From Meloidogyne chitwoodi (Eukaryota; Nematoda; Chromadorea; Rhabditida; Meloidogynidae): a stretch of 64,000 bases of DNA. Every line of letters begins with the position of its first letter. Position 1 is the first letter of the stretch. The DNA is taken from positions 1,922,001 through 1,986,000 of the forward strand of contig JACZZP010000017.1 in NCBI GenBank assembly GCA_015183035.1, written 5' to 3'. Of the stretch, positions 33,119 through 44,148 are shown in pieces. The notes beneath the pieces are model-generated. The model was not told the DNA's origin. It saw only the letters and a program-made list of their open reading frames with translations, and did no database searches. Made by a program: the position numbers and the translations under genes.

Positions 33119-35323
33119 TTATTGTTCATAAATAAAATAACCTTTTTTTAAAAAATTAACAACATTTTGAATAAAATGTGCAGGCCTTTCTGAGTGGACC
33201 CTTTAAAAATTAAATTAAATTTTTAAAAATTATTTTTTAAAAATTAACCAATGCCCAGCTCCTTCAATTTCTACAAATTCAGCCTTTGGAAATATTTTTA
33301 AAATTTCTTCTTTATCCCTCTCAATATTTAAATATTTAGATTGTTTTCCAGAAACAAACAAAGTTGGACATGATTGTTTTAAATTTGTTTCAATTTTATA
33401 ATTTAATAGATGATCTAAATTTGATTCTAAAGCACTAAGATTGCAGCGCCAGTGAAATCGGCCTCCCCTGAAATTAAAAAAATAAAAATAATTTTTGTTA
33501 GATGTGACAAAACATCCAATTTAATATTTTTGGACAAAATGTCCAATTTAATATTTTGTGACAACAATTTAATATTTTTGGACAAAATGTCCAACTTAAT
33601 ATTTTTGGACAAAATGTCCAACTAAATATTTTGTGACAACAATTTAATATTTTTGGACAAAATGTCCAACTTAATATTTTTGGACAAAATGTCCAATTAA
33701 ATATTTTGGGACAAAATGTCCAATAATATTTTTGGACAAAATGTCCAATTAAATATTTTGGGACAAAATGTCCAAAGAAAATAAAAACCTTGGTTTAAAT
33801 AAATTTGTAAGAAGAAAAGCTCTAATATCAGCACTATCAATTTGTTTTTTTAATTCTCTGTCTAATTCTGTCCTTGTTTTGTGCAAATCCAAAGATTTCA
33901 AAGCTTTTATATATTCATAATTATCATTAGATGTTGCACTTCTGTGAGGGGCAATATCTTCAATTATTAATTTTTCAAGTAAAGGGGTCGAAGACTTGAA
34001 AAAAAGTGTTGGATTAGAACAAAAAATGTAAAAATTAAAATAATAAACCTGAGAATCCTGTATACTAAACTCTGAAACTACTTTTCCTCCCATTGAATGT
34101 CCAAGTAAAAAAACATTTTTAAATCGAGAACGACTCAAAACTTCTTTTTGAATAAATTCGCGTAGATCAGCGGCCATTAAAGAATAACTACATTCTGGAA
34201 CATGTGGAGATTCTCCATGATTTCTCTAAATAAAATTTTTAAATAAGTTAGAGACTTTTTAATTTAGTAGGCTTAATTTCTCTAAAGGACCAAAATGAAA
34301 TTTTAAGTGAAAAATTATTTTTAAATTTGTGAAAATTTTGGCTAAACTACAGTTTCCGTACTTTTTTTATTTTCGGACGATTTATATGTCATTCGAAAGA
34401 GCTCGTCGAGCTGAGTCGAATGACATAAAAACTAGTCCGCGGAAACAACTATGGGCCAAGTTACAGACCCCCGAAAATTGAAAAATCATAGAGGGGAGTA
34501 AGCTCATTTGAGGTGATTACCGCGGCTGCTCCTAAATTATTTTCACTGAATTAATTATTTTGTTGTAATTTGCGCTGTAGAATAACGTATGTAACAAAAG
34601 CCAACGAGAGATGGGCTCCCACACGAAGAAGTCATAAAACACTCCTAATAGGTCCAAGTTTGGCGTGTTTCCATCAAACTTCGATCCTTCATAACTTTCT
34701 TCAAAATCGTTCAATCTCGACAATTTTGGTCTCATTCGATAGGTCTCGAAGAGCCGAGTCGAATGAGCTATCATACACATATTCGAATTTTTCACCCCAA
34801 AAATGAGCTTACTCCCCCCTATGGTTTTCCAAATTTGAGGACCTATAACTTGGCCCATAGTTGTTTCCGCGGACTAGTTTTTATGTCATTCGACTCAGCT
34901 CGACGAGCTCTTTCGAATGACATATAACTCGTCCGAAAATAAAAAAAGTACGGAAACTGTAGTCAGGCCAAAATTTTTAAAAACCATCCAAAAATACTCA
35001 ACAAAAAAACAAACCATATCAACAACAAAAACATAATTATCAAGTTCCCTCTGCAAAGCTTTAGCTACTGAACGCCAATTTTGTTTACGACCAAAAATGC
35101 CGTGAGTGATCACTAATGGATTTGTTGCTTCTATTTTGCCTTCATTTCGTTTAAATGTCTCTAAATGTAAATCAAATGAAAGATTTACAATTGAAGGGTT
35201 TTCTTGTTGTTCATTTTGTGAATTTTGAAATGATTTTGTCGAACAAAATGGACGAAATAATTTTTTTGAAGAAGATTTAAATGATAATAATGGTAAAGTT
35301 GAATTAAAAGAAGCATTAAACAT
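33119..35323 (-). CDS. alpha/beta hydrolase, ABHD11-like, probably mitochondrial
   Basis: Five or six exons on the minus strand. The Ser/Lys-rich N-terminus MFNASFNSTLPLLSFKSSSK then KLFRPFCSTK looks like a mitochondrial presequence. The fold follows: NPLVITHGIFGRKQNWRS (oxyanion region), RNHGESPHVPECSYS, the nucleophile elbow FLLGHSMGGKVV, LIIEDIAPHR, then GGRFHWRCNLSAL, PTLFVSGKQSKYL, and the catalytic His in EGAGHWVHSERPAHFI. The order matches ABHD11, a mitochondrial hydrolase. The last exon ends FIYEQ at 33119. One intron carries a minisatellite (33527-33776) and another a 630-base Merlin-like element. Confidence 0.8.
33527..33776. repeat. minisatellite of AATATTTTTGGACAAAATGT units
   Basis: Nine or so head-to-tail copies of a 23- to 28-base unit with the palindrome GGACAAAATGTCC followed by AA(T/C)TTAATATTTT, in an ABHD11-like intron. 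Some copies have the variant TGTGACAACAATTT. Units abut, with no unique spacers. Confidence 0.8.
34340..34969. mobile_element. Merlin-like fold-back element 4, in an ABHD11 intron
   Basis: Begins GGCTAAACTACAGTTTCCGT and ends with the near-complement ACGGAAACTGTAGTCAGGCC. Arms run about 180 bases, with an inner palindrome around GACATATAACTCG / GAGCTCGTCGAGCTGAGTCG. Flanked by AAAATTTT at 34332-34339 and 34970-34977, an 8-base duplication. Confidence 0.78.
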
Positions 35324-35780
35324 AACCTAAAACAAAGTTTTTAAAAATTTTAAGAAAAACCCAAAAAACGAAAATTTAAAAAATCAGCTTTCAGTTCGAC
35401 ATAATGGCAAATTTTACCCTAATTGACATTTTGCAATTTAGATATTAATAAAAATAAATTTTAACAAAATGACCAATTTTCAAATTAAATGACATTAAAT
35501 CTCTGGTCATTTGACAACATTTTTTAAAATCGATCATTGATTGCTCCTATTTTATGGCGTGTGTTTTTTATTTTTTGCTTATATTTTAAAGATTTTTACA
35601 CTTTATAGACTTTGACTTTTTTTTTACTTTTTCTACTTGAAAAAATTAATTAAATTTATTAGAATTGTTATTTTCTCTCTTTTATTTTAATTTTTTCTTT
35701 AAAAATCTGTTAAAATTGTATTGGCGTTCTTATGACCTGTTAAATTTCAATTTTGTACCAAAACGTATTTTTTAGAAAAA
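35324..35780. promoter_or_regulatory. divergent promoter region
   Basis: The 457 bases between the start codons of the ABHD11-like gene (-) and the hAT-derived gene (+) must contain both promoters. No TATA or other recognisable site can be fixed by eye. Confidence 0.35.
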
Positions 35781-38700
35781 ATGAGTTCTAAAAATTTTGG
35801 CAATGTTAATGCAAATAGTATTGCTTGTTCTTCACAATTAGTAGATGATGAATATATTGTTGTTGATGATCAACATCAACAACCTCAACGAGTTTTATTT
35901 GGAGCAAAACATCATGATGGTTTTGGTCAATTAGGTTTGTTTATTTTTTTATTTTTAAAAAGATAGAAAGGTTCTAACTTTCATTAATAATAGGTTATCC
36001 ATTAGGTCAACATAATTCATTTAATTATCAACAAGGTGACGATTTTGATGTTTGTGATGAGGTTGTAGTAGATGCAACAGATGGTGATGGACGTGTTTTA
36101 GTCACAGTTCCAACTTCTTCAACATATGATAATTTTGAACAATTTGCGCAAGAACATTTTGTGGATGATGGATCTGGACAGGCTAGAACAGATATAAAAC
36201 CGTTTACTTCTAGAAAAGTTTTTTTTTAATCTTTTGGGTTATAAAGGACTAACATAAGGGACATTAGGACAGTAATTTGAGGTAAATTTTTGGAGGAAGG
36301 AAATGACCTCTTTTTTGAAAAAAAATCGTTTAAAGGAAAATCCTTGATCGTTTAGTCTTATTTTAATTCAAAGTGGGGCGGTTCTAAATCTGTAGGAGTC
36401 TCTTACTATTTATAGTATTTACCTTTTCCATAACTTCTTTCCTTGAAATAAAATTTAAAAAAATTTCTCGTTATTCCTAAGCCCTTTTTTCACATCTTTA
36501 ACTACAACGCTGCGAAGAGCGATTATAAATTACTCTAATTTAAGCCAATTTCAGGTAAAAAAAGGCTTAGTTAACAAACAATTATTTCGCGTGCCAATCT
36601 ACAAGGATACTAAATATTCAGCATCTTATGATCGATTAGTTAATTTTGATGGTTCCACTACTGAAGTATTTTTATTTTAATAATTTTAAGTTTGAAACTT
36701 TCTCTTTTTTAGCATTACATTTGCAAAAATTATGATCAATGCGGTAAAATTTTCCATCGTCGCTATTTGGATGCTCTTTCGTATCTTTTTTATTTTTAAT
36801 TAAATTTTTTAATTTTCTTTTTTAAAGTGTTCATATGCATACATGCCGTAATAAAAGTTTAATAAACCCAGAAGAGTGTAATGCTAATGCTTGTAAAGCA
36901 CTTGTTGCTCGTTTAGTTGTTCAAGAGCCGATGACTCTTAGTTTGATTTCAAGTCGTGCATATCAGGATTATATAGGGGAATTGTCTAAAATTATGTAAG
37001 AGGTTTTCTTTTTCTAAATTTTATTTTTTAAATTAAATTTTAATTTGTGGAATACAAAATATTTAAAATTATGAGCAATTTTCGATTATATTAACTGAGG
37101 GGGTTTATAACAAAAAATTGTAGAAATTATTATTTAAAATAATATTATTTTTTTTAAATTCTTTTTCATTAAAAATGCCCAGTATGTATTAAAAATCAAA
37201 AGATTTTTAAAAAAATTTTTGCACTTGGATTTTTAGTTTGATTTATTTATTTACTTAAAATATGCCTCAAAATTTGAGCTCTCAAAGAAAAAAAATTCCA
37301 GAAATTCTCAAAAATGTCAATTCCTTAGACTTTAAAATAAAACAATAACTTAAAAAATTAATCTTTTATTAATTAATTTATTTTTCAATTTAATTTAAAG
37401 TGTTTTGCGTCAAAGTGTAGGAATGGCAGTAGGTAAAGATGTATTGCCACGTCATCGAGATTTAATAAACGAATTAATGAGATTTTTATATGAAGACGAA
37501 CAAATTTTAATTCCTTCAATTTTACGTGAAATGTGTAAAAATGGATTTGCTTTGGAAACTCTACAAATTAATTTGAATGATTCTTCTACTGGTGGAAGTT
37601 ATAAAGTTTTGCTTTCAACACATATTAGTGATTCATGGTTTTTTTAATTTAATTTAAATTATTTTAAATTTTAATTCCATATTGTGTAGACCATTTTGTC
37701 ACTTTTCTATTGCCTATTTATTTTTAATTAAAAACATCTATTGACAAACTAATTTTTTTTTTTTAATTTTGGGGCAAAAGAAGACAATAATTGGATCTAG
37801 TAAACTGAGAAAAAATGGTCTACACGTTTTGGTTTATATTAATATTTAAAAATTTTGTTAAAATTTTGGGGTACTTTTCCTTTTAAAAAAGAAATTGATG
37901 TGAGAGGTATTTTCTCCTAATTTTTTGAACATTACTTTATTTATTTAAATTAAAAGTTTGTCTGACCGTTAGAATATTACTTTGAGAGAGGCTTTTTTGT
38001 TTTTTTATAAAATAATATTTAATTTATTTTTAGGGAGTTAGTAAGAACAGTTCTTAAATTTTATCCAATTACTGACACAACTCCAACAGGAGATTCTTGT
38101 GTTAAACCTTTAGTACAATTAATTACTCAATACTTTTTTGGCAACAAAGGAAAAGAAAAACAACAACAAAAAATTTCTTTAGAAAAGTTTCATATAGTTT
38201 CTGAATTTGAACAAATTGAAGATGAAGACGATGATGAGGAAGAAAAGGTTTTTTAATTAATTTATACGAGATTTTTTCTTTCTTTCTTTTTTTAGGGTTT
38301 GCGTCATCCCTGTTTATTAACATTGTTAGACTCTGTTGCTGATAGATTCGTTTCTGAACCTTTACCCATCAAATCAAAAGATTTTGATGTTAAAAAGTTG
38401 GTAAAAATAAGAGAATTGCTTCGCTCTTTGAGAGAATTTGCTGAACAAACAAGGTTTTTTTTAAAATATTTTTTAACCAAAACCTTGTCAAAAAAAAGGT
38501 TTGTAAATGTTTTCGTATGAAAACCTCAAAAAAATTTTTTGCGAATAAATGGGGTATTTTTACCTAAAAAATAGTCAAATTCCAAATTTTTAAAAATTAA
38601 TTTGCTCTATTTTTGTCTAATTTATTAAATATTTTTTAAAGGCGTTATAAAGACCTTCGTTCACTTTTATCACCTCGATATACTTCAATTAATGGAATTT

Positions 38701-41307
38701 CCCGTCTACTTTTAATGCTTCAATTAGCCCGTAGATGGGTTTCTTCAATTGAAAATATTACAAAAGTTTTGCGTCAAACAAAGAATTCTTTAATGAGAGC
38801 ATTGTGTGCAATTCATTCTGATATTTTTGAAGATAAAAATGTTTTGTATTTGTGGAGTTATGTTCGTGTAATGGAAGCTTTTGAAATGTCTATTGTTGAA
38901 CTTGAAACTATTGTACGGTTTGAATTTTTTTTTTAATTTTGGGATTTTTTTTTTAATTTTCTTTTCATGAAACCGCTTACTAGTCCGCAATTTTTTTTTT
39001 AATTATTAATTATTTTGGAGTATAAAATTGTTAGCTTTTTTTTTTATTTTAAAAAAGATTATATAATAAAAATTAATAAATTAATTATAAAAAAGAAAAA
39101 ATAATTATCTTAAAAAAAAAATTTGCGGACTCTTTTTTTTTTAAATAAATTGTAACAAAAGAAATTAGTATCTCTTGTATATTAAACATCCCTTTTATTC
39201 GTAAATTATTAGAAAATTATTTTAATTTAAAAAAAAATTAAATTTAAGAAATAAAAAAATAATTTTTTTTTGCGATTAAATGGGATGTTCACCTCTAAAT
39301 TTAGAGAATATACTTTTTAGGTTTTACTAAATTAAAGTGATGGTAAACAATTAAAAAATAAAATTAAATTTTTTTTTATTTTTAAAAAAAGTCTGCTGAT
39401 AAAAATCCGAGCTCAAATTTGATGCTTTTTATCTTTCTTGGATTAACAAAACGTCTAAATGTACTAAAAGATGGTTCAAAATCATTAAAAAATTGTGATC
39501 AAGAAACTCTACATTCTTTGGCTAATTTTGCTTTGACTAAATTGGATAAAGATTTTAAAACATTTATTGATAAAAGATTAGCATTTTGTGCTCTTTATTG
39601 TGATCCTATGGGTTTAAGTCATATTAAAGATTTGGAATCTTTTTGTACAATGGAAGAGGTTTTTTTTTTAAAATTTTAATAATGGGGGAAAATTGGGTAC
39701 TTACGTGTTATCCATAAGCACTTTTGCGGACTTTTTTTGCGGACAAATTTATATAAAACAATTATAATAAAAAATCACTTCGATAGCCAATATTTCGCTC
39801 TTTTAAAAATTCTATGGCATCTTTTTCAGTTTGTTGGAAAATCCCAAATTTTCTTATAAAAATGACTAAAAAATTGAACAAAAAATTGAATAAAATGACT
39901 ACATAAAATACTAAATAAAAAACAAAATTTAAAGAATATAAAATTATACTAGAATGTACTTTTTTATTATTCAAATTCTCTATTTATATATAAATTTGTC
40001 CGCATAAAAAGTCCGCAAAAGTGCTTAGGGATAACACATAAGTACCGAAAATTGTGTGTTATTTAAATAGGGAAGAGAACATGGACCTTGCTAAAATATT
40101 TTTTTTTAATTTTTCCCAATAGTGTGTTCCTTATTTGGAGTATTATTTGAAATTTTTTTTGAAATTTTGTTTTAATAAATTTAATTAATTTATTTTTTAT
40201 TTTAAAAAAGGTTAAAAGTGTTGTTTTTGTTGAATTGGAAAATTTGATGGAAAATACAAACAACAATACTCAAAAACAAAAAACAATATGTGAAGAAATT
40301 GAAGAAGAAGAAGAAAACAATAATAATAAAACAAATAATAATTGGTTAAGTTATACAGAAGAAGCACAACATTATGAAAATTTAACAATTGAAGAAATTT
40401 TGGAAACTTTAGAAGCTAATGGATTAATTGGAATAAAAAGAGATCCAAAACGTTATTCTCCTTTGGAATTTTGGAATATTTATTCTGAGGTTTTTTTTTA
40501 AATTTTATTTTTAAAAATTAAAGCTAAGGAGAGGGTAAAGGAACAAAAGAAGATGGGGGGAAGATTTAATATTTTTTGTCATTTTTTTTTGATTTTTTTA
40601 AATAAAAAAAATCATTAAATAACTATGAAAATTTTTATTTTTAAAAATTAATGAAAATAAAAGAAAAATAAATGTTTGACCACCAACAGGTATCGAACCT
40701 GCGACCCCCTCTAACACTAATTTTTTAAAATTTTTTAATTTAAATTTTTATTTTAAAATTTCTTTTTTAATAGATTTATCCCTCAATTGCTCGTTTAGCA
40801 AAAAAATCGTTTGCAACAAATTCAACATTAACTGGGGCAGAAGTAGCAGCACGGCAATTTGCACCATTGGCATCTTCTCTTTCTTTTCATTTTAAAAGTG
40901 GTGAATTAATATCTAGAATGATTAGAATTCATTCAATATATAAAAATAGAGAAGGTTTAAAGCCACGTAAAAATTTGATAATTTTTGAAAAAATTGTTCC
41001 ACCACAAAATGATCAAAAAAAACAAGAAGAAGAAGAAGAAGAAGAAGAAAAAAATAATAAAATAATTCAAAGAAAAAGAATAAAATTTGAAGAAGAAGAA
41101 AAAGAAGAAGAAGAAGAAGATAATAATATTGAAAAAAAGAAGAAAAATAAAAAAATACAAGAAGAGGAAGAAGAAAAAAAACAAAATAATATTAATTTAC
41201 CACAAAATATACCTTATTTAAAAATTAATTCAACAACAAAAATAACAACAATTGAAGAAAATAAAAATAATAATAACTCAACAACTGAAGAAAATGTTCT
41301 CCAATAA
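35781..41307 (+). CDS. hAT-transposase-derived protein with a zinc-finger-like module
   Basis: About 12 exons. An acidic N-terminal region (MSSKNFGNVNANSIACSSQL onward) is followed by a CCHC-type module (HYICKNYDQCGKIFHRRYLD then ALSVHMHTC, about 36715-36850). The helical body contains VGKDVLPRHRDLINELM, LRHPCLLTLLDSVADRFVSE, INGISRLLLMLQLARRWVSS and KDFKTFIDKRLAFCALYCDP, and a C-terminal segment SPLEFWNIYSEIYPSIARLA then KKSFATNSTLTGAEVAARQF. That FW..Y...YP...LA...... S pattern is the hAT C-terminal dimerisation region (BED-finger-like plus hAT body). An Asn/Glu-repeat tail ends at 41307. There are no terminal repeats and the gene is intact over 5.5 kb, so domestication as a host gene is inferred. 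The role is unknown; DNA binding is plausible. Confidence 0.62.
37684..37825. mobile_element. short fold-back element
   Basis: Perfect 14-base inverted ends GTGTAGACCATTTT / AAAATGGTCTACAC, 142 bases overall, in an intron of the hAT-derived gene. No coding content. Confidence 0.65.
38984..39134. mobile_element. fold-back with AGTCCGCAA ends
   Basis: AGTCCGCAATTTTTTTTTT at the left and AAAAAAAAATTTGCGGACT at the right, in an intron of the hAT-derived gene. The GCGGAC motif is shared with the Merlin-like elements 2 and 3. Confidence 0.5.
39186..39283. mobile_element. fold-back of the GCGAATAAATGGG group
   Basis: Left AACATCCCTTTTATTCGTAA pairs imperfectly with right TTTGCGATTAAATGGGATGT. Related right-hand ends occur near 38540, 43950 and 60505. 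Confidence 0.5.
39696..40046. mobile_element. Merlin-like fold-back element 3, in an intron of the hAT-derived gene
   Basis: Starts GGTACTTACGTGTTATCCAT and ends in its near-complement (ACACATAAGTACC). Inverted ends of about 55 bases contain GCACTTTTGCGGACTTTTTT. Flanked by GAAAATTG at 39688-39695 and 40047-40054. A minus-strand open stretch inside (IFQQTEKDAIEFLKERNIGY) has no recognised match. Confidence 0.85.
40677..40725 (-). repeat. tRNA-derived element, copy 5 (3' half)
   Basis: On the minus strand GGGGGTCGCAGGTTCGATAC then CTGTTGGTGG. Only the T-arm half is clear; the A-box half is lost in A/T-rich intron sequence. Confidence 0.5.
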
Positions 41308-42136
41308 AATTGAAAAAAGAAAAATGGAAGCAAATGCTTTTTTAGGCTATATTTTTATTTTCGGCTTGGTAAACCTCTCAAGAAATTTTTATTTTTTTTT
41401 TAAAGAAGAAAAGTAATATATTTAATTTTGTAAAAAAACAATAATTTTATATTTGCGGAGAACAAAACTTGCGGACACCCCTTTGCTGAATATAGCCTAA
41501 AAAAGTGATTAAAACATTAAAAAAATGTTTTGATGACTTGAAAAAATAAATATTATTATTATTTTTTAAAATGAATAAATTAGCCCTTTTTTATTTTTTT
41601 TTAAATTTAAATTAAATATGTTTAGTGTCATTTATATTTCTTTTTTTTTTAATTTTTTGATTACTTTATTTTTAAACTTTATATCATTATTTGGTTTGAA
41701 AAAAAAATTGCTCATTTTCTCCTAAAAAATTTAAAAAAAATTTGCGGACTTTTACCAGCTAACAAGTTTTTGCGGAAACAAAAATTCTTTAAGAAGAAAA
41801 GCCAATATTTACACCCTATCTAAAATTGTTTAAAATAAAAAAGGAGATAAATAAAAGAAAGAAAAAAGGGTAAAGAAATAACGCCATTTCACAGACGCCG
41901 TTTCCCCCCACTTTGAGAACTGCGCCCAGAGTGTGCACGTCGGTTTCACCGAATGGTACGTTGTACGAGTGAGATTACCCTTAAAGTGGTTTGGTTGTAT
42001 CCGGTTGGAGTTTGTTGAAAGGTGTTAATTTTTAAAAATAAAAAAATTGCACCGAAACGGCGTTAAATATTTTGCGACTAGTCGGACTTTTCCTATTTTT
42101 GTTTAATTTTTTTAATTTTAGAAGAAAATCTTAAAA
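41308..42136. other. intergenic region upstream of mrpl-15
   Basis: No gene seen. It holds a fold-back with CTTTTTTAGGCTATAT ends (41339-41506). A second, weaker inverted pair, TAACGCC(A)TTTC / GAAACGGCGTTA, lies at about 41879-42067. The stretch 41880-41990 is unusually G+C-rich and is the probable promoter area of mrpl-15. Confidence 0.45.
41339..41506. mobile_element. short fold-back element
   Basis: Perfect inverted ends CTTTTTTAGGCTATAT / ATATAGCCTAAAAAAG. The interior contains GCGGAG and GCGGACACCCC like other elements in this window. No duplication found. Confidence 0.55.
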
Positions 42137-43633
42137 ATGCACGCAATTGTTAAATCACAACTACACAGAGCAGTAAAATCTGCGTCTGAAAAAGCTTTAG
42201 ATATTATTGAAGCAGCTCCAAGAATACGTTTGGCCAATTTGAAAGACAATCCTGGTACAAGAACTGTGGTATTAATTTTTATATAAATAAGAAAATTTGT
42301 TTTTCAATTTTGAGGGAAGGCAAGTCAAAGCCCAAACTCACAATCAAGCTGGGCACACTATTGGTGAACTGCAAACTGCGGCAAAACCTCCAGCTGGATG
42401 GGTTTGGGGCGATTTTTACAGGCCTTGGCATCGAATGTTTCCTGGAGACAAACTCTTTAACGGAGATATCAAGTTTGCTTTTTTAAATTTTGAATTAAAA
42501 ATAGATGATTTTTGTTAGTTTTTAAACATAAATTAAGTTACTCTTTCCTTTATTACATAATTTTTAATTTATAAATGGGTCTAGGGTTCGAACCCGGTCA
42601 GTGGACATTATTTTTGTTTTTCTTCTAAATAATTTTTATTTTTTAAATTAAATTTTTAAAGTGTTCGTCGTGAATATATCCCTCTCTCGTTAATTGAACT
42701 TCAACGAATGATTGATTTGGGTTGGTTAGATACTACCAAGCTTATTGATATTTGTGCTCTTTGTGCGACTCGTTTATTTGAAGGAAAATTTGTTCCTAAA
42801 GAATTGAGGCAGTTTGGTATTGATTTGACTGATGAGGTTTTCTTTTTTATTTTTTTAGAAATTAAGATTTATTATTGTAATTTAGGGAGAACAAGTTTTT
42901 TCAACTCCAATAAATTTAGAAGTTCAGTGGGCATCACTTACATCAATAGCAGCAATTGAAAGGGCTGGGGGTCGTATAAGAACAGCTTATTATGATTTGG
43001 AAAGTTTAAAGGCAGCAGAAAATCCAGAGGCTTGGTTTCTCGCTGGCAAACCAATTCCAAGACGTATGCACCCACCGCATTCTTTGTATACTTATTATTC
43101 TGATCCGGATTATAGAGGGTTTGTTTTTTAATTAAAAGAGGGAATTTTTATTTAAAACTAATGTCAAAATTAAAAGTTTTATGATAAAAGTTAATGTGGT
43201 TAAGTGCTAGTGTGTTAGGTTTTGTGGTTAAATAGGATAAGGTTTGAATCCTTTGAGAGGAGCATATCTTTAAATGTGTCTTTTAATAATTTAAATTTTA
43301 ATAATTTAAATTAGAACAATAAATTAAAAATAAACTTGAGAAAATTTAACAAAAAATTAATTTTTTTATTATAGTTATCTGGCAGATCCTGATGAAATTG
43401 AAAAATCAAAGCAAAAACTAGCTGAAATACTCGAATATGATTTAAACTGTATTGATAACAAAGAACAACAACAATCATATATTATTGAAAATAAAACTCC
43501 AGATCAAGTGTTTTTAGGTTTGGAACCTGGTCAATTAGTTAGTTTGTCAGATAAAAAAGTTTTTGAACCAACTCATCCAACTCTTGTTGATTATTATAAA
43601 CGTTCAGAACCTTTGTCAGATTATGTTAGATAG
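42137..43633 (+). CDS. mrpl-15: mitochondrial ribosomal protein L15 (uL15m)
   Basis: Five exons. A helical, basic N-terminus MHAIVKSQLHRAVKSASEKA is followed by PRIRLANLKDNPGTRT, the uL15m start motif. The body reads PAGWVWGDFYRPWHRMFPGD, NVRREYIPLSLIELQRMIDL, INLEVQWASLTSIAAIERAG, GRIRTAYYDLESLKAAENPE and PIPRRMHPPHSLYTYYSDPD, then YRGYLADPDEI, all in the order of animal MRPL15. It ends SEPLSDYVR at 43633. The Gly/Arg-rich loop after NPG (GRGHKG in human MRPL15) is replaced here by RQVKAQTHNQAGHTIGELQ. Component of the large mitoribosomal subunit. Two introns each carry a tRNA-derived element. Confidence 0.88.
42570..42604 (+). repeat. tRNA-derived element, copy 6 (3' half)
   Basis: TGGGTCTAGGGTTCGAACCC then GGTCAGTGGAC: a T-arm/B-box block in an mrpl-15 intron. 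The A-box half is not recognisable. Confidence 0.5.
43189..43263 (+). repeat. tRNA-derived element, copy 7
   Basis: TTAATGTGGTTAAGTGCTAG (A-box half) and AAGGTTTGAATCCTTTGAGA (B-box half, one change from consensus) in an mrpl-15 intron. Confidence 0.5.
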
Positions 43634-44148
43634 AGAAAAAATTTGTTTAAAAATTTATTGATAAAATTGTTTTTTTGCTCATTTTTAATATTAATTAAAA
43701 CATTTATTATATGTTTAATCATTTATTTTTTGATCTAAATTTCATAAATTTATAACTATTTTACTCAATTTTGAGTGAATTTTATCTAATTTTTCTTTTC
43801 TTTTCAATTCTTTTCAGATTTTTATTTCTTAAAATTTGGACAGAATATGTTATTTTTAGCTATTTGGAATTTTAAGGGTTTTCTTAATTTACCCTTTTGC
43901 AATTTTATATTTTAACATTTTACAAAAGTATTTTCACCTCTTTTTTTCTTGCGATTAAATGGGACATTTGACTGAGAAATAGTGGGTTAATTTTAGAGAG
44001 ACGTTATACATTCTGTTCTCTTTTTATGCGGTGAATTGAAAGATTTCTTAATTTATTGGATTAGAATTGACTTTTTTTAATTCATTTTTAGCCTGAATTT
44101 ATATATAATTTTAGATAAAATTATTTTATTTAAAAATTGTATTTTTAA
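43634..44148. other. intergenic region
   Basis: No gene seen. It contains one GCGATTAAATGGGACATT end at about 43951-43968 of the fold-back group also found near 39265 and 60505. The remainder is A/T-rich promoter-side sequence for swp-1. Confidence 0.4.

Noticed and set aside
33527..33776. Possible CRISPR-like array
   Set aside because: Units abut without unique spacers, lie in a nuclear intron and no cas genes are present; it is a minisatellite.
39762..39974. Gene inside Merlin-like element 3 (KDAIEFLKERNIGYRSDFLL)
   Set aside because: Short, mostly hydrophobic low-complexity, no recognised match; kept only as a note in the element entry.
40957..41184. Antisense Phe-rich open frame
   Set aside because: Shadow of the Glu/Lys/Asn repeat tail of the hAT-derived gene.
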